Below, piece after piece: positions 52,412-62,018 of a DNA stretch of 64,000 nucleotides (position 1 is its first letter; each line of letters starts with the position of its first letter). Position numbers and translations under genes: made by a program. Source of the DNA: an uncultured Holophaga sp. (GTDB taxonomy: Bacteria; Acidobacteriota; Holophagae; Holophagales; Holophagaceae); contig NZ_OY781925.1 of the NCBI RefSeq assembly GCF_963677305.1, positions 3,376,783 through 3,440,782 on the forward strand, in the 5' to 3' direction. The notes beneath the pieces are model-generated. The model searched no databases. It worked only from the letters and a program-made list of their open reading frames with translations, and was not told the DNA's origin.

Positions 52412-52738
52412 TCAGCGGCAGCGGGGATCGTCCCGCTCGTCCACGGGCCCGAAGAGTCCATCGGTCCGGGCCCAGGCATAGCGGGAGTCCGAGGCCAGGA
52501 CCTCGAGGACCTTGCGCCAGAGCCCCTCCTTGCGCCATCGGGTGAAGCGGTTGATGACCGTGATCCAGGGACCGAGCTCACGGGGAAGCTCCCGCCAGGG
52601 GGTGCCGGTCATGTGTTTGTAGAGGATGGCCTCGACAATGGGACGATTGGGCGAGCGGGGTGCCCCCCTCTGCCCTTTCTCAGGGGGAAGGACACCCCGG
52701 AGGGATTCCCAGACCTGATCATTCAGAATTTCTTCCAT
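52412..52738 (-). pseudogene. IS5-family transposase N-terminal remnant (DUF4096)
   Basis: The 108-aa frame matches the N-terminal DUF4096 domain of IS5-family transposases (IS402/IS427 style OrfA): LNDQVWESLRGVLPPEKG, NRPIVEAILYKHMTGTPWRELP, and FTRWRKEGLWRKVLEVL. The DDE catalytic part is missing downstream, where the DUF4337 gene ends at 52391, and no terminal repeats were found. It is probably a decayed insertion, although single-domain OrfA proteins occur in two-frame elements. Confidence 0.75.
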
Positions 52739-52912
52739 GTGGCGTCACCTGGAAGGAGAGGAAGTCCATACATCGTTATGCGAAACAGAGGGAGATCATA
52801 TCAGAAGCTTGCCTGGGCAACAAGCGGAGGCCTGCTAACCTGAAGGGGTCTCACGTGCGAAGGTGGCTGAGCCTTCCGCGTCCTTCGGATCCCGGTCCCC
52901 CAGGAGGGTGCA

Positions 52913-54097
52913 TTGGTACGCCCCGGCTTCAGGAAGTCCCTGCTCTGCATGCTCACGCTGCTCTTCTGGTTCGCGCAGTACGTCTACATCCCCTTCCTCA
53001 CCCCCTACCTCATGACCCTGGCCATCTCGGCCACGCTCGTGGGGGCCATCATCGGGGCCTATGGCGTCACCCAGCTCCTCCTCAGGATCCCCCTGGGCAT
53101 CACCCTGGACATCTACCGCAAGCACAAGCTGGTGATCCTGCTGGGGCTCCTCCTGGCGGGCCTCTCCTCCATCGGCATGCTCCTCTTCCCCTCCCCCTTG
53201 ATGCTCTTCATCGCCAACGCCATGTCGGGAGTGGCCTCCTCCACCTGGATTTCGTTCACCATCCTGTACGCCTCCTACTATGAACAGGAGCGGAGCACCC
53301 GGGCCATCGGCATCATCAATGTGTTCTTCCAGGCGGGCATCCTGGTGGCCTTCCTCACGGGCGGCCTGCTCTTCAACCGCTATGGCATCCAGGCTCTCTT
53401 CAAGGCCAGCTTCGCCTCGGGCATCCTCGGGACCCTCCTGGCGGTCTTCATCCCTCGGGACACCTCCAACCGGGGCACCAATGTCACCCTGGCCAGTCTG
53501 CTCCAGGTGGCCCGGGACCGCCGGGTCATCACCTTCTCGGTGCTCTGCGGAGTCGCCTGGTTCGTGGTCTTCGCCACCGTCTTCTCCTTCTCCACCAGCA
53601 CCGCCAAGGCCATGGGCGCCTCGGGCACCCAGCTGGCGGCCTTCTCCATGCTCTACAGCGTGGGCACCATCGCGGGCTCCTACTTCATCGCCAGCCGCAT
53701 GGCCCACCGACTCTCCGAGAGGACGCTCCTGATCACGGGCTACGTGGTCGTGGGACTCTACTGCCTGGGCATCGCCCTGACGGGTGGGCTCACGGCCTTC
53801 TACCCCCTCCACCTCCTCTGCGGCCTGGGCAACGGCATCCTGCTGTCGGCCACCATGGCTTTCGCCGTCAAGGAGGTGGAGCCCGCCAAGAAGACCACCG
53901 CCATGGGCTTCTTCCAGTCCATCTACTGCATCGGCATCACGGGGGGCCCCGTGGTCATGGGCATCCTCATCGACCACGGGAGCAGGGCCATCGCCTTCTG
54001 CACCGTGGGCGCCGTTTCCCTTCTCTGCGCCCTCGCGGTGGGCATCCTCTACCAGTCGGGGTTTCTGGGGAGCCGGATCACCCTCGGCCAGAACTGA
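52913..54097 (+). CDS. Major facilitator superfamily transporter
   Basis: The 394-aa protein has about 12 membrane helices. The motif-A region reads GITLDIYRKHK after helix 2, and the second half contains ASRMAHRLSERT at the equivalent loop. The substrate cannot be told; the fold and length fit drug or sugar exporters of the YajR/AraJ type. The start is TTG 52913 with a strong AGGAGGGT ribosome site. It converges on the tandem cyclic-nucleotide-domain gene with a 1-nt gap. Confidence 0.85.
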   Translation: MVRPGFRKSLLCMLTLLFWFAQYVYIPFLTPYLMTLAISATLVGAIIGAYGVTQLLLRIPLGITLDIYRKHKLVILLGLLLAGLSSIGMLLFPSPLMLFIANAMSGVASSTWISFTILYASYYEQERSTRAIGIINVFFQAGILVAFLTGGLLFNRYGIQALFKASFASGILGTLLAVFIPRDTSNRGTNVTLASLLQVARDRRVITFSVLCGVAWFVVFATVFSFSTSTAKAMGASGTQLAAFSMLYSVGTIAGSYFIASRMAHRLSERTLLITGYVVVGLYCLGIALTGGLTAFYPLHLLCGLGNGILLSATMAFAVKEVEPAKKTTAMGFFQSIYCIGITGGPVVMGILIDHGSRAIAFCTVGAVSLLCALAVGILYQSGFLGSRITLGQN

Positions 54098-54098
54098 T

Positions 54099-54875
54099 TC
54101 AGGCCCCGGAACGCTCCAGCCTTTCCAGCACCAGCCCGGGATAGGCCCGCACCAGGGCCTGACGGTGATCCGCCCCCACCTCCAGGAGGAAGGCAGAGGA
54201 CACCACGGTGGCCGTAAAGGTGTGTCTCCCACCCTTCAGGTAGGCATCCAGGCCCAGAAAGCCCTCCGGAAGATCCACCGGCCCCACGAGGCGGGTTCCC
54301 TCCGCACCCTCCAGACGGAGAGACCCCATGGCCACCTGGAAGAGACGCTCCGCCGGTTCTCCCAGCGAGAAGAGGCACTCTCCCTCAGGAGCGAGACGGG
54401 ACACCGGATCCAGGGCGAAGCGGGCACGGACCTCCTCCAGGCTCCGGTTGGTCTCGGCCAAGCGCTGGGAGAACTGGCGGAAGATGAGCCGCAGGAGCCC
54501 CGGAAAGGCCTCAACGATGGTGTCGATATGGCCGGCGTTCAACCGCAGGGCCAGGGTCCGGCCGGTGCTGCGGACGGAAGCCGAGCGGCGCTGAGCCCCG
54601 AAGTAGGCCATCTCCCCCACGATGGAGGGCTCCCCCCAGTCCACGCTCACCGTGGCCAGGATGAGCCCATTGGCCCGCTGGGCCTCGGGAGCTCGGGTGA
54701 CCACGTAGGCCCCCTCCAGCACCAGGAAGAGATCCTGGGAGACCTCCCCCTCGCGCATCAGATACTCCCCGTCACGATAGACCAGGGCCTCCAGCTCGGG
54801 GCAGCGCTCCAGGAGTCCGGCAAGCTCCGGAATAGCGTCCAGAATCAGCTGGGTGAGGTCGTAGATCTCCGGCAT
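54099..54875 (-). CDS. Protein with cyclic-nucleotide-binding domain(s), no output domain
   Basis: The 258-aa protein starts with a clear CNB domain: YRDGEYLMREGEVSQDLFLVLEG (residues ~32-54) and the phosphate-cassette-like GEPSIVGEMAYFGAQRRSASVRS (~80-102). The C-terminal half (LAPEGECLFSLGEPAERLFQVAMGSLRL and on) looks like a second, diverged CNB barrel. No helix-turn-helix or enzyme domain was seen. It may be a cNMP-dependent regulatory subunit. It lies 48 nt upstream-side of pilY1's end and follows it on the same strand, so a link to pilus function is possible. Confidence 0.8.
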   Translation of the reverse strand: MPEIYDLTQLILDAIPELAGLLERCPELEALVYRDGEYLMREGEVSQDLFLVLEGAYVVTRAPEAQRANGLILATVSVDWGEPSIVGEMAYFGAQRRSASVRSTGRTLALRLNAGHIDTIVEAFPGLLRLIFRQFSQRLAETNRSLEEVRARFALDPVSRLAPEGECLFSLGEPAERLFQVAMGSLRLEGAEGTRLVGPVDLPEGFLGLDAYLKGGRHTFTATVVSSAFLLEVGADHRQALVRAYPGLVLERLERSGA

Positions 54876-54923
54876 TTCGGCTCCGCCGGGGCCACCGTGG
54901 GCCCCGGCTCATCTTAGCCCGAT

Positions 54924-57900
54924 CTACTGCACCGTCCGCCAGACTCTGGGCTTGGAATACTGACTGCTGGACTTCCCGGAGATGCTCGTGCCGCTCAGGT
55001 AGGTGGTGGTGGTTCCGGAGGCATCTGTGGAGGAGAGAGTTCCGGTCTGGATCACCCCGCGTGTCCCCAGGGCCGTGAAGTCCGAGGCGATGTTCACCCA
55101 GCTGTACTTCAGTCCGCTGGAGCAATAGACCGTGGTGCGGGTGTCGTTGATGATCGGACTCAGCACATCGCAGACCTCCCAGGTATAGGAGTTGCCACTG
55201 CCTCCGGTGCAGACATCCGAAGAGGTCGGGGTGAAGTAGGTGTAGTAGAGGCTCCCTGAGACCACTGCCGGGGTGTTGATCCCCTTGGAGATGTAGTAGG
55301 TGGAGGAGCTGCTTGAGGAGGTGGTCCGGGTCGGGAATTTCCGATAGTACCCGAACTTCGTGTCGCTCCGGGTGCTGGGCGCCAGGAAATAGCTGCTGTT
55401 CCCCTCCGAGACGATGGCATCTCCATAGGAGTACGAAGAGAAGCTCGGATAGGCATCCAGCAGATCACTCGTGCTGTTCGAGATCACGATGGGATTGGAG
55501 TTCTGGTAGCCCCACACCAGGCTGTCCTGTCTGTCGAAGATGACCGAGAGCCGGTGGTTGGTAGGCAGTGTGGTGCCGCTGGTGTAGTCATAGTCCAGCG
55601 GATTGTTCCGGTCCCCGCTCTCGATGGCGATCCCCACGGCCGCTGGGGTGGTGGTGTCCACGGAGGTGGTGCCGTAGCTGCCATAGCCCTTCCCGGGGAA
55701 GGAACTCACGCGCCAGGGCGCGGGCAGGGTGGAATAGAGGGCATCACTGTAGTAGGCGGTCTTGGTGGTGGTGTTCTGAACCAGGTTGCCACTCTTATCC
55801 TTGGCCACCAGGCGGAGCCCCGGGGTGCCGCTGCTGGTTCCGTCGGAAGTCCAGGTGGTGATGTCGGAGCTGTCCTCCCGGTAGTGATAGGTCGAGGAAG
55901 AGGCATTGGTATCGGTCAACTGGCGTCCCCAGGACCAGAGCCCTCCCCAGAAGTCTGTGAAGTAGGCCCGCTGGGCGTAGCCGGAATTCTGGATGAATTC
56001 GAAAGGCACCAGTCCCTTGGCGACAGGCCCCACCGTGGTGTATCCACTGCTGTCGGTGGCCCCAGTCAGGCTCGTCAGATCCACAGCCTTGATGACCTTC
56101 CCGGTATACACATCCAGCGCCAGGACGGAACGCCCCAGAAGGGCCGAACTGTAGTTGGACTCGATTTCCGGGACACTGTAGCCCCCCCCCAGGAAGACCA
56201 CATCATGCACCGTCTTGGTGGATCCGCTGGTCACGAGCACCCGCCCGATCGCTGGCGTGCAGGTGGAATAGCCCATGTTGGCCACAATGCTCTTGACCGT
56301 GCTCAGGGCCGGGGCGCCCTCGCAGTTCAGGATCCGGTCAGAGGTGAGATAGCTGGCCTCATCCGGCACCAGGGACCACAGAAGGGTGGGCGAGTAGGGG
56401 TTCTTGATATCGATGGCATAGTAGCTGCGACCGCCCTTGCCCAGACCGAAGAGGACGACGCAGCGCTCGGAGCCCGTGGTCTCCACCTTCCCATCCGCGG
56501 AACCCCCGGTGGAGGGCGGCAGGTCCAGGTGATAGATGTAGGGCGCGCCATCCACCAGGAAGCGGTGGGCGTTGGTGCTCACCGTCACCTGATCGAGGTT
56601 GCTCAGGAAGTCCGTGGGCATGAAAGACCAGAGTTCGTCCACGGCGCCGGTCCGGAGGGCGGTGCCCGCGGAGTTTTTCACACTGCTTGCCTTGGTCACT
56701 TCGCCAAAGGCGTGGAGCCAACCCTGGTTGGTCCCCACCAGGATCAGGCGGAAGCGGTCGCCCGCGACGGCGGAGAGCTTGGCGGGCAGGTTCGAGGAGA
56801 TGTCGCTGTAGTTGTATTCAATGGCCGCCGGGGAGGAGTCGATGATGTCCCCCATGATGTTGGTGCGGTTCGCTGAGGGCTTTCCATTGCTGCTGTTGGT
56901 GCTGCTGGTGAGATCCGCCCCCATGACGAACTGGATGACCTGCTTCTGGGCACTGCCCCCGGCTGTATAGGAGCTCTTGTTGGTCCCCTGAGCCACATAG
57001 CTCTGGAGTGCGGTGGTGTCATCCGAGAAGGTCGAGAGCCCGGGTTCGGGGGTGGAGCTGGTCCCCGGCAAGCGGGTGTAGAGGGTCCGGTTGTACCAGT
57101 ATCGGTTGTTGTAGAGGGCCGAGTAGGCCGACCACTCGGCTGTGGAGGAGCTGAGGGTAGTGGTGCTGTTGCCGCTGGTGTCCAGGAAGAGCAGGGAGTT
57201 CCCGCTCAGCATGGTGTTGAACATCAGCAGATCCCCCCCCCAGATGGAGCCGCCGTTGGTGGGGGGTTGGAACTTGCCCACATAGATCTGGTTGCCCAGG
57301 CTGGCTCCCACATAGGGGAGGTCGGCGTTGGAAGCGGTGTTGATGTTGGAGGCGGAGATGGCGGACTCAATGGCATAGCTCAGAGAGGTGCTCAAAGTGT
57401 CCGGGGTGTTGCCGTCAAAGAAGTAAATGGAGTTAGAGACCTTTCCGCCGTTCCCGCTGTTCAAGGAGGAGTCCCATTCGAAGGGGATGAGAGCGCTGAG
57501 ATCGGAATAGGCCGTGGTGGTCGGATCGCCCACTACCGCAGCGTAGAAGAGATTCCGTTTCGGGCTGCTGGAATCTGTGTACTGTCCCCCCAGGCTCACG
57601 CCCACCGTCATGGTCGTGATCCGATGATCCTTTTGGAAGGTGACTGCGCTCGTGCCGCTCCCCCTTGTGTGAATAGCGTATGGCAAAAAACCATGTGGGG
57701 TAGTCGTTGTGGTGGAAGAAGAACTATAGTAGGAACTCGAACTCACAGGCATATAATTCGTGCCAGACGTACCCATCGTCGAATCAGACATATGTGCCGC
57801 AATTCCAGCAAAAGTAAAAAGATTCCAATATTTACCAGTCTGATCCACCTGACTCCTATCGGATAGGATTGTGGTATTCCCAGTCTTAGCACTGAATGAT

Positions 57901-59708
57901 GTGACACTACCGGTGGTGCTAATATATGGAGTCGTAGTGTTTACGTTATTAGTACTCGTATTATTGTTATCGAGACCATCTGTAAACAAAATAAGGAAAT
58001 GGTTCATGCATTGCGAAGCTGCATTGTCTCCCGTTTCGTAAGCATTAAAAACACTACTACTGCCTGGATCCGTAAACTGTGCCAGCCCGCGAGCCATAGC
58101 ATAGGTCAAAGGTGTCCCATTATTAGCAACCTTTGCCGCAAGAACTGACATATTAGCAGCAGATGACCCATTAAAAATCCTCCAACCCGAATCACCCCCG
58201 TAAACACTACTGGAATAAAAATTACTCGTGGAGTCATTGTTGATATTCTTGACCGAGGATGGGGTGCCATTTTCCATGGTAGAGCCTGTGTCAAGGAAGC
58301 GGAATGCCCAGAGCACATCCGCCTGATGATTGATCCACGTCATGATTGCGGCACGTTTCACGGCCTGTACGCGCGTCAAAGCAGGCACGATATTGATCGT
58401 GGAAGTTTTGGTGGTCTCAGTTCCAGCGTAGGAACCATTCAGGTTGTAGTCCGGAACCTTGATGGTGTAGTTCGCAGCGTCGGCACCAAACCCCTGCCCC
58501 TGCGCCAAGGTCTGCTGCCCTCCAGCCAAACTCTTGTTGGCGGCATCAAACACAATAAATGATCCAGAATAGGATCCATCCGTGTAGGTGCCATTAAACA
58601 GCCAGTCCACGTAATTGATATTATATGCGCCAAAGGATATGGCTGTGGCCTCGGAACTCCCTGCCGTCACACTGAAGGTGTAACTACCTCCGCTTAGAGC
58701 ATAGACTGTATCCATTTCAATCGAGCCCCCAGTCCCGTAATAAGTGGTTGAGCCGTTCTTGGTGACGGCCTCCTGGTCCAGGACCGTATACGAACTCAGG
58801 GGATTCCCACTGGAAGCACTGGACATGATCTTCCATGGAATAGGAATGTCGATGGTTCGAGTGTAACCATTCACCGAACAGGAAAACCGTGCATGGCTGG
58901 CTGCCCGCACCCAGTTCCGAATGTCACCAGCCCCATAGGAAGCACCGCTCAGGCCCGAGGAGGTACTGGCAGAAGCCGCATCAGACGCTGTCACCTGAGT
59001 TCCATCCGGCTTCACCAGGATATTACTGCTCAGAGTGCCCACTGTACTTCCGCTAATTTTGGCCAACACCGTATAGGTAGTCGATGAACTGGTCGCAGTG
59101 CTGGGAACAGTCCACACGAATGTGGCTCCACTCCCACTAGCCACGGTAGTGCTGCCAGTCTTGATGGTCCACGTGCAGGAACTGAGGGTATACCCACTAT
59201 TGGCAGTCGCTGTGAAGGTCACTGAGCCATTCGCCGTAGGGCAGGTTGTCACCGATTCAGCCACACTGAAATTACTACCACTCGAAGCAACAGTAAACGT
59301 CGATCCAGGGGATGTTGTTATAGTGTAAGTACTTGTTGAAGTCTTGTTGTTACTGGTTCGCACCAAACCAGCCTGTACGGTAATTGTGTATGACGTACCG
59401 GCAGACGTAGAAGTGCTAAGTGAAAATGTCATTGCCTTATACAGGCTACTATTATCCGTCACATCCGTATTGTTGTAGAGCGGATGAAACATCAGCCGTT
59501 CCATCGACCCCGAAAAGTCAAAGATCGTCAGAATCTCCGGCTTCACCTTGGTCTGGGTGCTCTGCTGATACAGATCCAGGAAGTCGGTGTTGCTGCCCTG
59601 AAGCTTCGGGTCCAACTGGGCCGATAGCGGAAGGGCCCCGGAGAGCATGGCCAGGAGAACGAACAGGATGGAAACCCGGAGGGCCCGGAGGACTTCACGA
59701 GGGGTCAT
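54924..59708 (-). CDS. pilY1: Type IV pilus tip-associated adhesin/assembly protein PilY1
   Basis: The 1594-aa exported protein has a signal peptide, then an early von Willebrand A-like region (FDFSGSMERL, LILFTDGLDNNN) in the variable N-terminal half. The C-terminal PilC/PilY beta-propeller has DRFRLILVGTNQGWLHAFG, LFGLGKGGRSYYAIDI and VVFLGGGYSVPE. PilY1 sits at the pilus tip, supporting adhesion, mechanosensing and retraction control. It is the last gene of the minor-pilin operon, 24 nt after pilX. A striking base-composition shift covers ~57660-59480 (residues ~76-683): AT-richer, with codons unlike the flanks, suggesting recombination or transfer of the variable half. Confidence 0.9.
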   Translation of the reverse strand: MTPREVLRALRVSILFVLLAMLSGALPLSAQLDPKLQGSNTDFLDLYQQSTQTKVKPEILTIFDFSGSMERLMFHPLYNNTDVTDNSSLYKAMTFSLSTSTSAGTSYTITVQAGLVRTSNNKTSTSTYTITTSPGSTFTVASSGSNFSVAESVTTCPTANGSVTFTATANSGYTLSSCTWTIKTGSTTVASGSGATFVWTVPSTATSSSTTYTVLAKISGSTVGTLSSNILVKPDGTQVTASDAASASTSSGLSGASYGAGDIRNWVRAASHARFSCSVNGYTRTIDIPIPWKIMSSASSGNPLSSYTVLDQEAVTKNGSTTYYGTGGSIEMDTVYALSGGSYTFSVTAGSSEATAISFGAYNINYVDWLFNGTYTDGSYSGSFIVFDAANKSLAGGQQTLAQGQGFGADAANYTIKVPDYNLNGSYAGTETTKTSTINIVPALTRVQAVKRAAIMTWINHQADVLWAFRFLDTGSTMENGTPSSVKNINNDSTSNFYSSSVYGGDSGWRIFNGSSAANMSVLAAKVANNGTPLTYAMARGLAQFTDPGSSSVFNAYETGDNAASQCMNHFLILFTDGLDNNNTSTNNVNTTTPYISTTGSVTSFSAKTGNTTILSDRSQVDQTGKYWNLFTFAGIAAHMSDSTMGTSGTNYMPVSSSSYYSSSSTTTTTPHGFLPYAIHTRGSGTSAVTFQKDHRITTMTVGVSLGGQYTDSSSPKRNLFYAAVVGDPTTTAYSDLSALIPFEWDSSLNSGNGGKVSNSIYFFDGNTPDTLSTSLSYAIESAISASNINTASNADLPYVGASLGNQIYVGKFQPPTNGGSIWGGDLLMFNTMLSGNSLLFLDTSGNSTTTLSSSTAEWSAYSALYNNRYWYNRTLYTRLPGTSSTPEPGLSTFSDDTTALQSYVAQGTNKSSYTAGGSAQKQVIQFVMGADLTSSTNSSNGKPSANRTNIMGDIIDSSPAAIEYNYSDISSNLPAKLSAVAGDRFRLILVGTNQGWLHAFGEVTKASSVKNSAGTALRTGAVDELWSFMPTDFLSNLDQVTVSTNAHRFLVDGAPYIYHLDLPPSTGGSADGKVETTGSERCVVLFGLGKGGRSYYAIDIKNPYSPTLLWSLVPDEASYLTSDRILNCEGAPALSTVKSIVANMGYSTCTPAIGRVLVTSGSTKTVHDVVFLGGGYSVPEIESNYSSALLGRSVLALDVYTGKVIKAVDLTSLTGATDSSGYTTVGPVAKGLVPFEFIQNSGYAQRAYFTDFWGGLWSWGRQLTDTNASSSTYHYREDSSDITTWTSDGTSSGTPGLRLVAKDKSGNLVQNTTTKTAYYSDALYSTLPAPWRVSSFPGKGYGSYGTTSVDTTTPAAVGIAIESGDRNNPLDYDYTSGTTLPTNHRLSVIFDRQDSLVWGYQNSNPIVISNSTSDLLDAYPSFSSYSYGDAIVSEGNSSYFLAPSTRSDTKFGYYRKFPTRTTSSSSSSTYYISKGINTPAVVSGSLYYTYFTPTSSDVCTGGSGNSYTWEVCDVLSPIINDTRTTVYCSSGLKYSWVNIASDFTALGTRGVIQTGTLSSTDASGTTTTYLSGTSISGKSSSQYSKPRVWRTVQ

Positions 59709-59732
59709 GGGAGACTCCTGAAAAACGGGACT

Positions 59733-60353
59733 TCACTGGACAGGGGTGGAAATCCAGACTTCCTTGCCGTGGGTGAAACTCACGGACCCCACGGTCACCT
59801 TGGAGTCCGTGCGGATGGCCCACAGGTCCGGAGCCTGGCTGGTCTCGCTGCCGGTGGCGGGGGTGTAGCCGCTGGAGCTCCCCTGGCTGGTGTCCGAGAT
59901 CGGCAGCTTGCCCATCCGGGTGATGCCGGCGGAAAAGGTCTGGGTCTGGGTGATGCCCGCAGTCGTCGTCACACTCGGCAGGGTCACCGCCACATTGCTT
60001 CCCGGGGTATAGGTGGTCGGGGAAGTGGTGCTGCCGGACATGACATCATAGGCGACCCCCGACAGACTCTCATCAGCCAGGAGGGCCGTCTTCATCGCCA
60101 CCAGGCTGGCCGCGGCTCCGGACGCAGAACTGCTGTTGTTGTAGTCCATCCAGTAGATCGACCACTCGATCCCCGAGTCGGCGACGTTCATGGCCATGGC
60201 CCCCTGGCGGGAGCTGCCGGAGGCGACCACCGCACGGAAGGCATTCTTGGACATGCCAACGGCTGCGATGGTGAGAAGCACCAGGAGGAGGAGAACCACC
60301 AGGATGGTCACCCCTCCATGCTCTGAACGTCTGCCTGAATTCAAGCCTCGCAT
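59733..60353 (-). CDS. pilX: Minor pilin PilX-like protein
   Basis: The 206-aa protein has an N-terminal helix GGVTILVVLLLLVLLTIAAVGMSKNAFRAV without the usual F-T-L-x-E prepilin site, as in the PilX family, followed by MNVADSGIEWSIYWMD. The rest is a Ser/Thr/Gly-rich pilin-like domain. It sits between pilW and pilY1, its normal place. ATG 60353 has GAGGGG 7 nt upstream; a TTG at 60368 overlapping the pilW stop is also possible. Confidence 0.8.
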   Translation of the reverse strand: MRGLNSGRRSEHGGVTILVVLLLLVLLTIAAVGMSKNAFRAVVASGSSRQGAMAMNVADSGIEWSIYWMDYNNSSSASGAAASLVAMKTALLADESLSGVAYDVMSGSTTSPTTYTPGSNVAVTLPSVTTTAGITQTQTFSAGITRMGKLPISDTSQGSSSGYTPATGSETSQAPDLWAIRTDSKVTVGSVSFTHGKEVWISTPVQ

Positions 60354-60364
60354 GGGAGTTCCCC

Positions 60365-61516
60365 TCAATCGAAGGGCAGGCCGAAGTGGCGTGGGACCAT
60401 GATCACGCTCTGGGTCTGCTCTTTGTAGGCCAGGGTCGGCGTCGTCGAGTCCGAGTATTCGGTCCGCTGCCTCGCCGTGCGGGTGGTCACATCAATTCGC
60501 ACGATGGTGGGAATGAAGCGGAACCAGTGTTCGCTGTTCTCCGTGGTCTGATAGTCCACGCGACCATAGGTGGACAGCTGGGCATCCAGGGCCGAGCGGA
60601 TGGCGCTCCAGCTGGAGTAGGCACTCCCGCCCAGCCAAGTCCGACCGGAGTCCACGCTGAGGTAGACCCTGAAGCCCGAGACATTCTCTGTGATGATCTG
60701 CCGGAGCGTGCTGTCAGCCGTGAAGCCAGAGGTACTGTAGGCGCCCTGGTCGCGCACCAGGCAGGGGATGCCCGTGCTGCTGGTGGGATCCAGCTGCAGG
60801 AGCTGGACGCTGTACTTCACCATCTGCGAGGGCTTGACAAAGACAACGCCGCTCCCGGTGATGTGCTTGGCCTTGGTCGGCAACCCCGTGGCACCGCTGC
60901 CGGTGATGGCCGAGGAGGAATGCTCCCCTGCCACCACGGTCACCGAAGCCCCTGACTGGGTGACCGAGCTGACATAACCCGTGTCCCAGGCGTCCTTGAA
61001 GATGAAATACTGCCCCACCGCCACCTGCCCCGCATAGGCCGATTCCTTGCAATTGATGGTGTAGGTGTAGTTGGAGGATGAGTCGGCCGAATCCCCGGAC
61101 GCCACCAGTTCAGAGGCCGTTGCGACACTGCTTGCGCTGCTGGTGAGGGTCCCCTCAAAGGGGAGCGGCTCATCCATATAGAAGTACAGTTCGTCGGCCC
61201 CCTGCGTCACGCCGCTGATGGTCGTGGGATTGGGAATGATCTGGAAGGGCTGGTTGCTGGAGCTGACCGAGGGGAGGTTCGCGAGGTCAGTCAGGTACAT
61301 CCCCGCGTTGTTGAGGTCATCTCCGAGCAGATCCAGGGACATGTCATTCCTGCGCAGACTCGAGAGCTTCTCCCCCGAAGTGTAGAAGGTGGAGAGGCTG
61401 GCCTTGAAGACCGTGGCCATCCCGACCATGAGGATCATGGTGAAGACCAGCGCCACCAGAAGCTCCACCAGGGAGAAGCCTCCCCTTCCATCGAGGGACT
61501 GACACCGCCTAGCCAT
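60365..61516 (-). CDS. pilW: Minor pilin PilW-like protein
   Basis: The 383-aa protein has a short leader and class III prepilin site GGFSLVELLVALVFTMILMV (cleavage after Gly-13/14). The body starts LRRNDMSLDLLGDDLNNAGMY, typical of PilW (DUF4966). It is part of the tip-priming minor pilin complex. It overlaps pilV by 8 nt. Confidence 0.88.
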   Translation of the reverse strand: MARRCQSLDGRGGFSLVELLVALVFTMILMVGMATVFKASLSTFYTSGEKLSSLRRNDMSLDLLGDDLNNAGMYLTDLANLPSVSSSNQPFQIIPNPTTISGVTQGADELYFYMDEPLPFEGTLTSSASSVATASELVASGDSADSSSNYTYTINCKESAYAGQVAVGQYFIFKDAWDTGYVSSVTQSGASVTVVAGEHSSSAITGSGATGLPTKAKHITGSGVVFVKPSQMVKYSVQLLQLDPTSSTGIPCLVRDQGAYSTSGFTADSTLRQIITENVSGFRVYLSVDSGRTWLGGSAYSSWSAIRSALDAQLSTYGRVDYQTTENSEHWFRFIPTIVRIDVTTRTARQRTEYSDSTTPTLAYKEQTQSVIMVPRHFGLPFD

Positions 61517-62018
61517 GGACCACCCTCCGAGTCAGGGTGACCGTCCGCTGGATGGTCCCGCTCTTGTTCGCCTCATCGGCGAACTGAAGGGTCACAGCGT
61601 AATCCGAGACAGCCCCGGTACTCGCCGTCGAGACAGCCGTCTCCGTGACGGTGGCCACATAGAAGGCGGTGGGCTTGCTGCTCACGGGCGCACTGGTGGT
61701 GGCCGTACCACTTGCGTCGAATCCCATGTAGACCGTGCCCTTCCCGATGTACTGGAGATAGCTCAGGCTGGCCGGGGTGGTGTAGTTGCTGTCGGTGATG
61801 TTGAGCCAGGAGAGGCGTCCCTCCATCTCGATCTGATCCAGCATCCTTCCCGCCAGCAGCACGCCGGTCTGCAGACTGCGGCTGCCCCGGAGCCCCCTCA
61901 GGGACATCGTCTGGAGCATGGCCAGCCCCAGAATCCCAATGGCGAGCAGAAAAGCCGCCATGAGGAGCTCCACCATGCTGAAGCCCGCCTGCCGATCCCG
62001 CCGCATCCTGGCTCTCAC
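61509..62018 (-). CDS. pilV: Minor pilin PilV-like protein
   Basis: The 169-aa protein has a prepilin leader with site AGFSMVELLMAAFLLAIGIL and the PilV-type LAMLQTMSLRGLRGSRSLQTGVLL. The start is GTG 62018, which overlaps the fimT stop (GTGA) and has GGAGG 6 nt upstream; the ATG at 62006 has no such site. Confidence 0.86.
   Translation of the reverse strand: MRARMRRDRQAGFSMVELLMAAFLLAIGILGLAMLQTMSLRGLRGSRSLQTGVLLAGRMLDQIEMEGRLSWLNITDSNYTTPASLSYLQYIGKGTVYMGFDASGTATTSAPVSSKPTAFYVATVTETAVSTASTGAVSDYAVTLQFADEANKSGTIQRTVTLTRRVVHG

Noticed and set aside
52412..52738. A complete insertion sequence at the transposase fragment
   Set aside because: The DDE catalytic part and terminal inverted repeats were not found.
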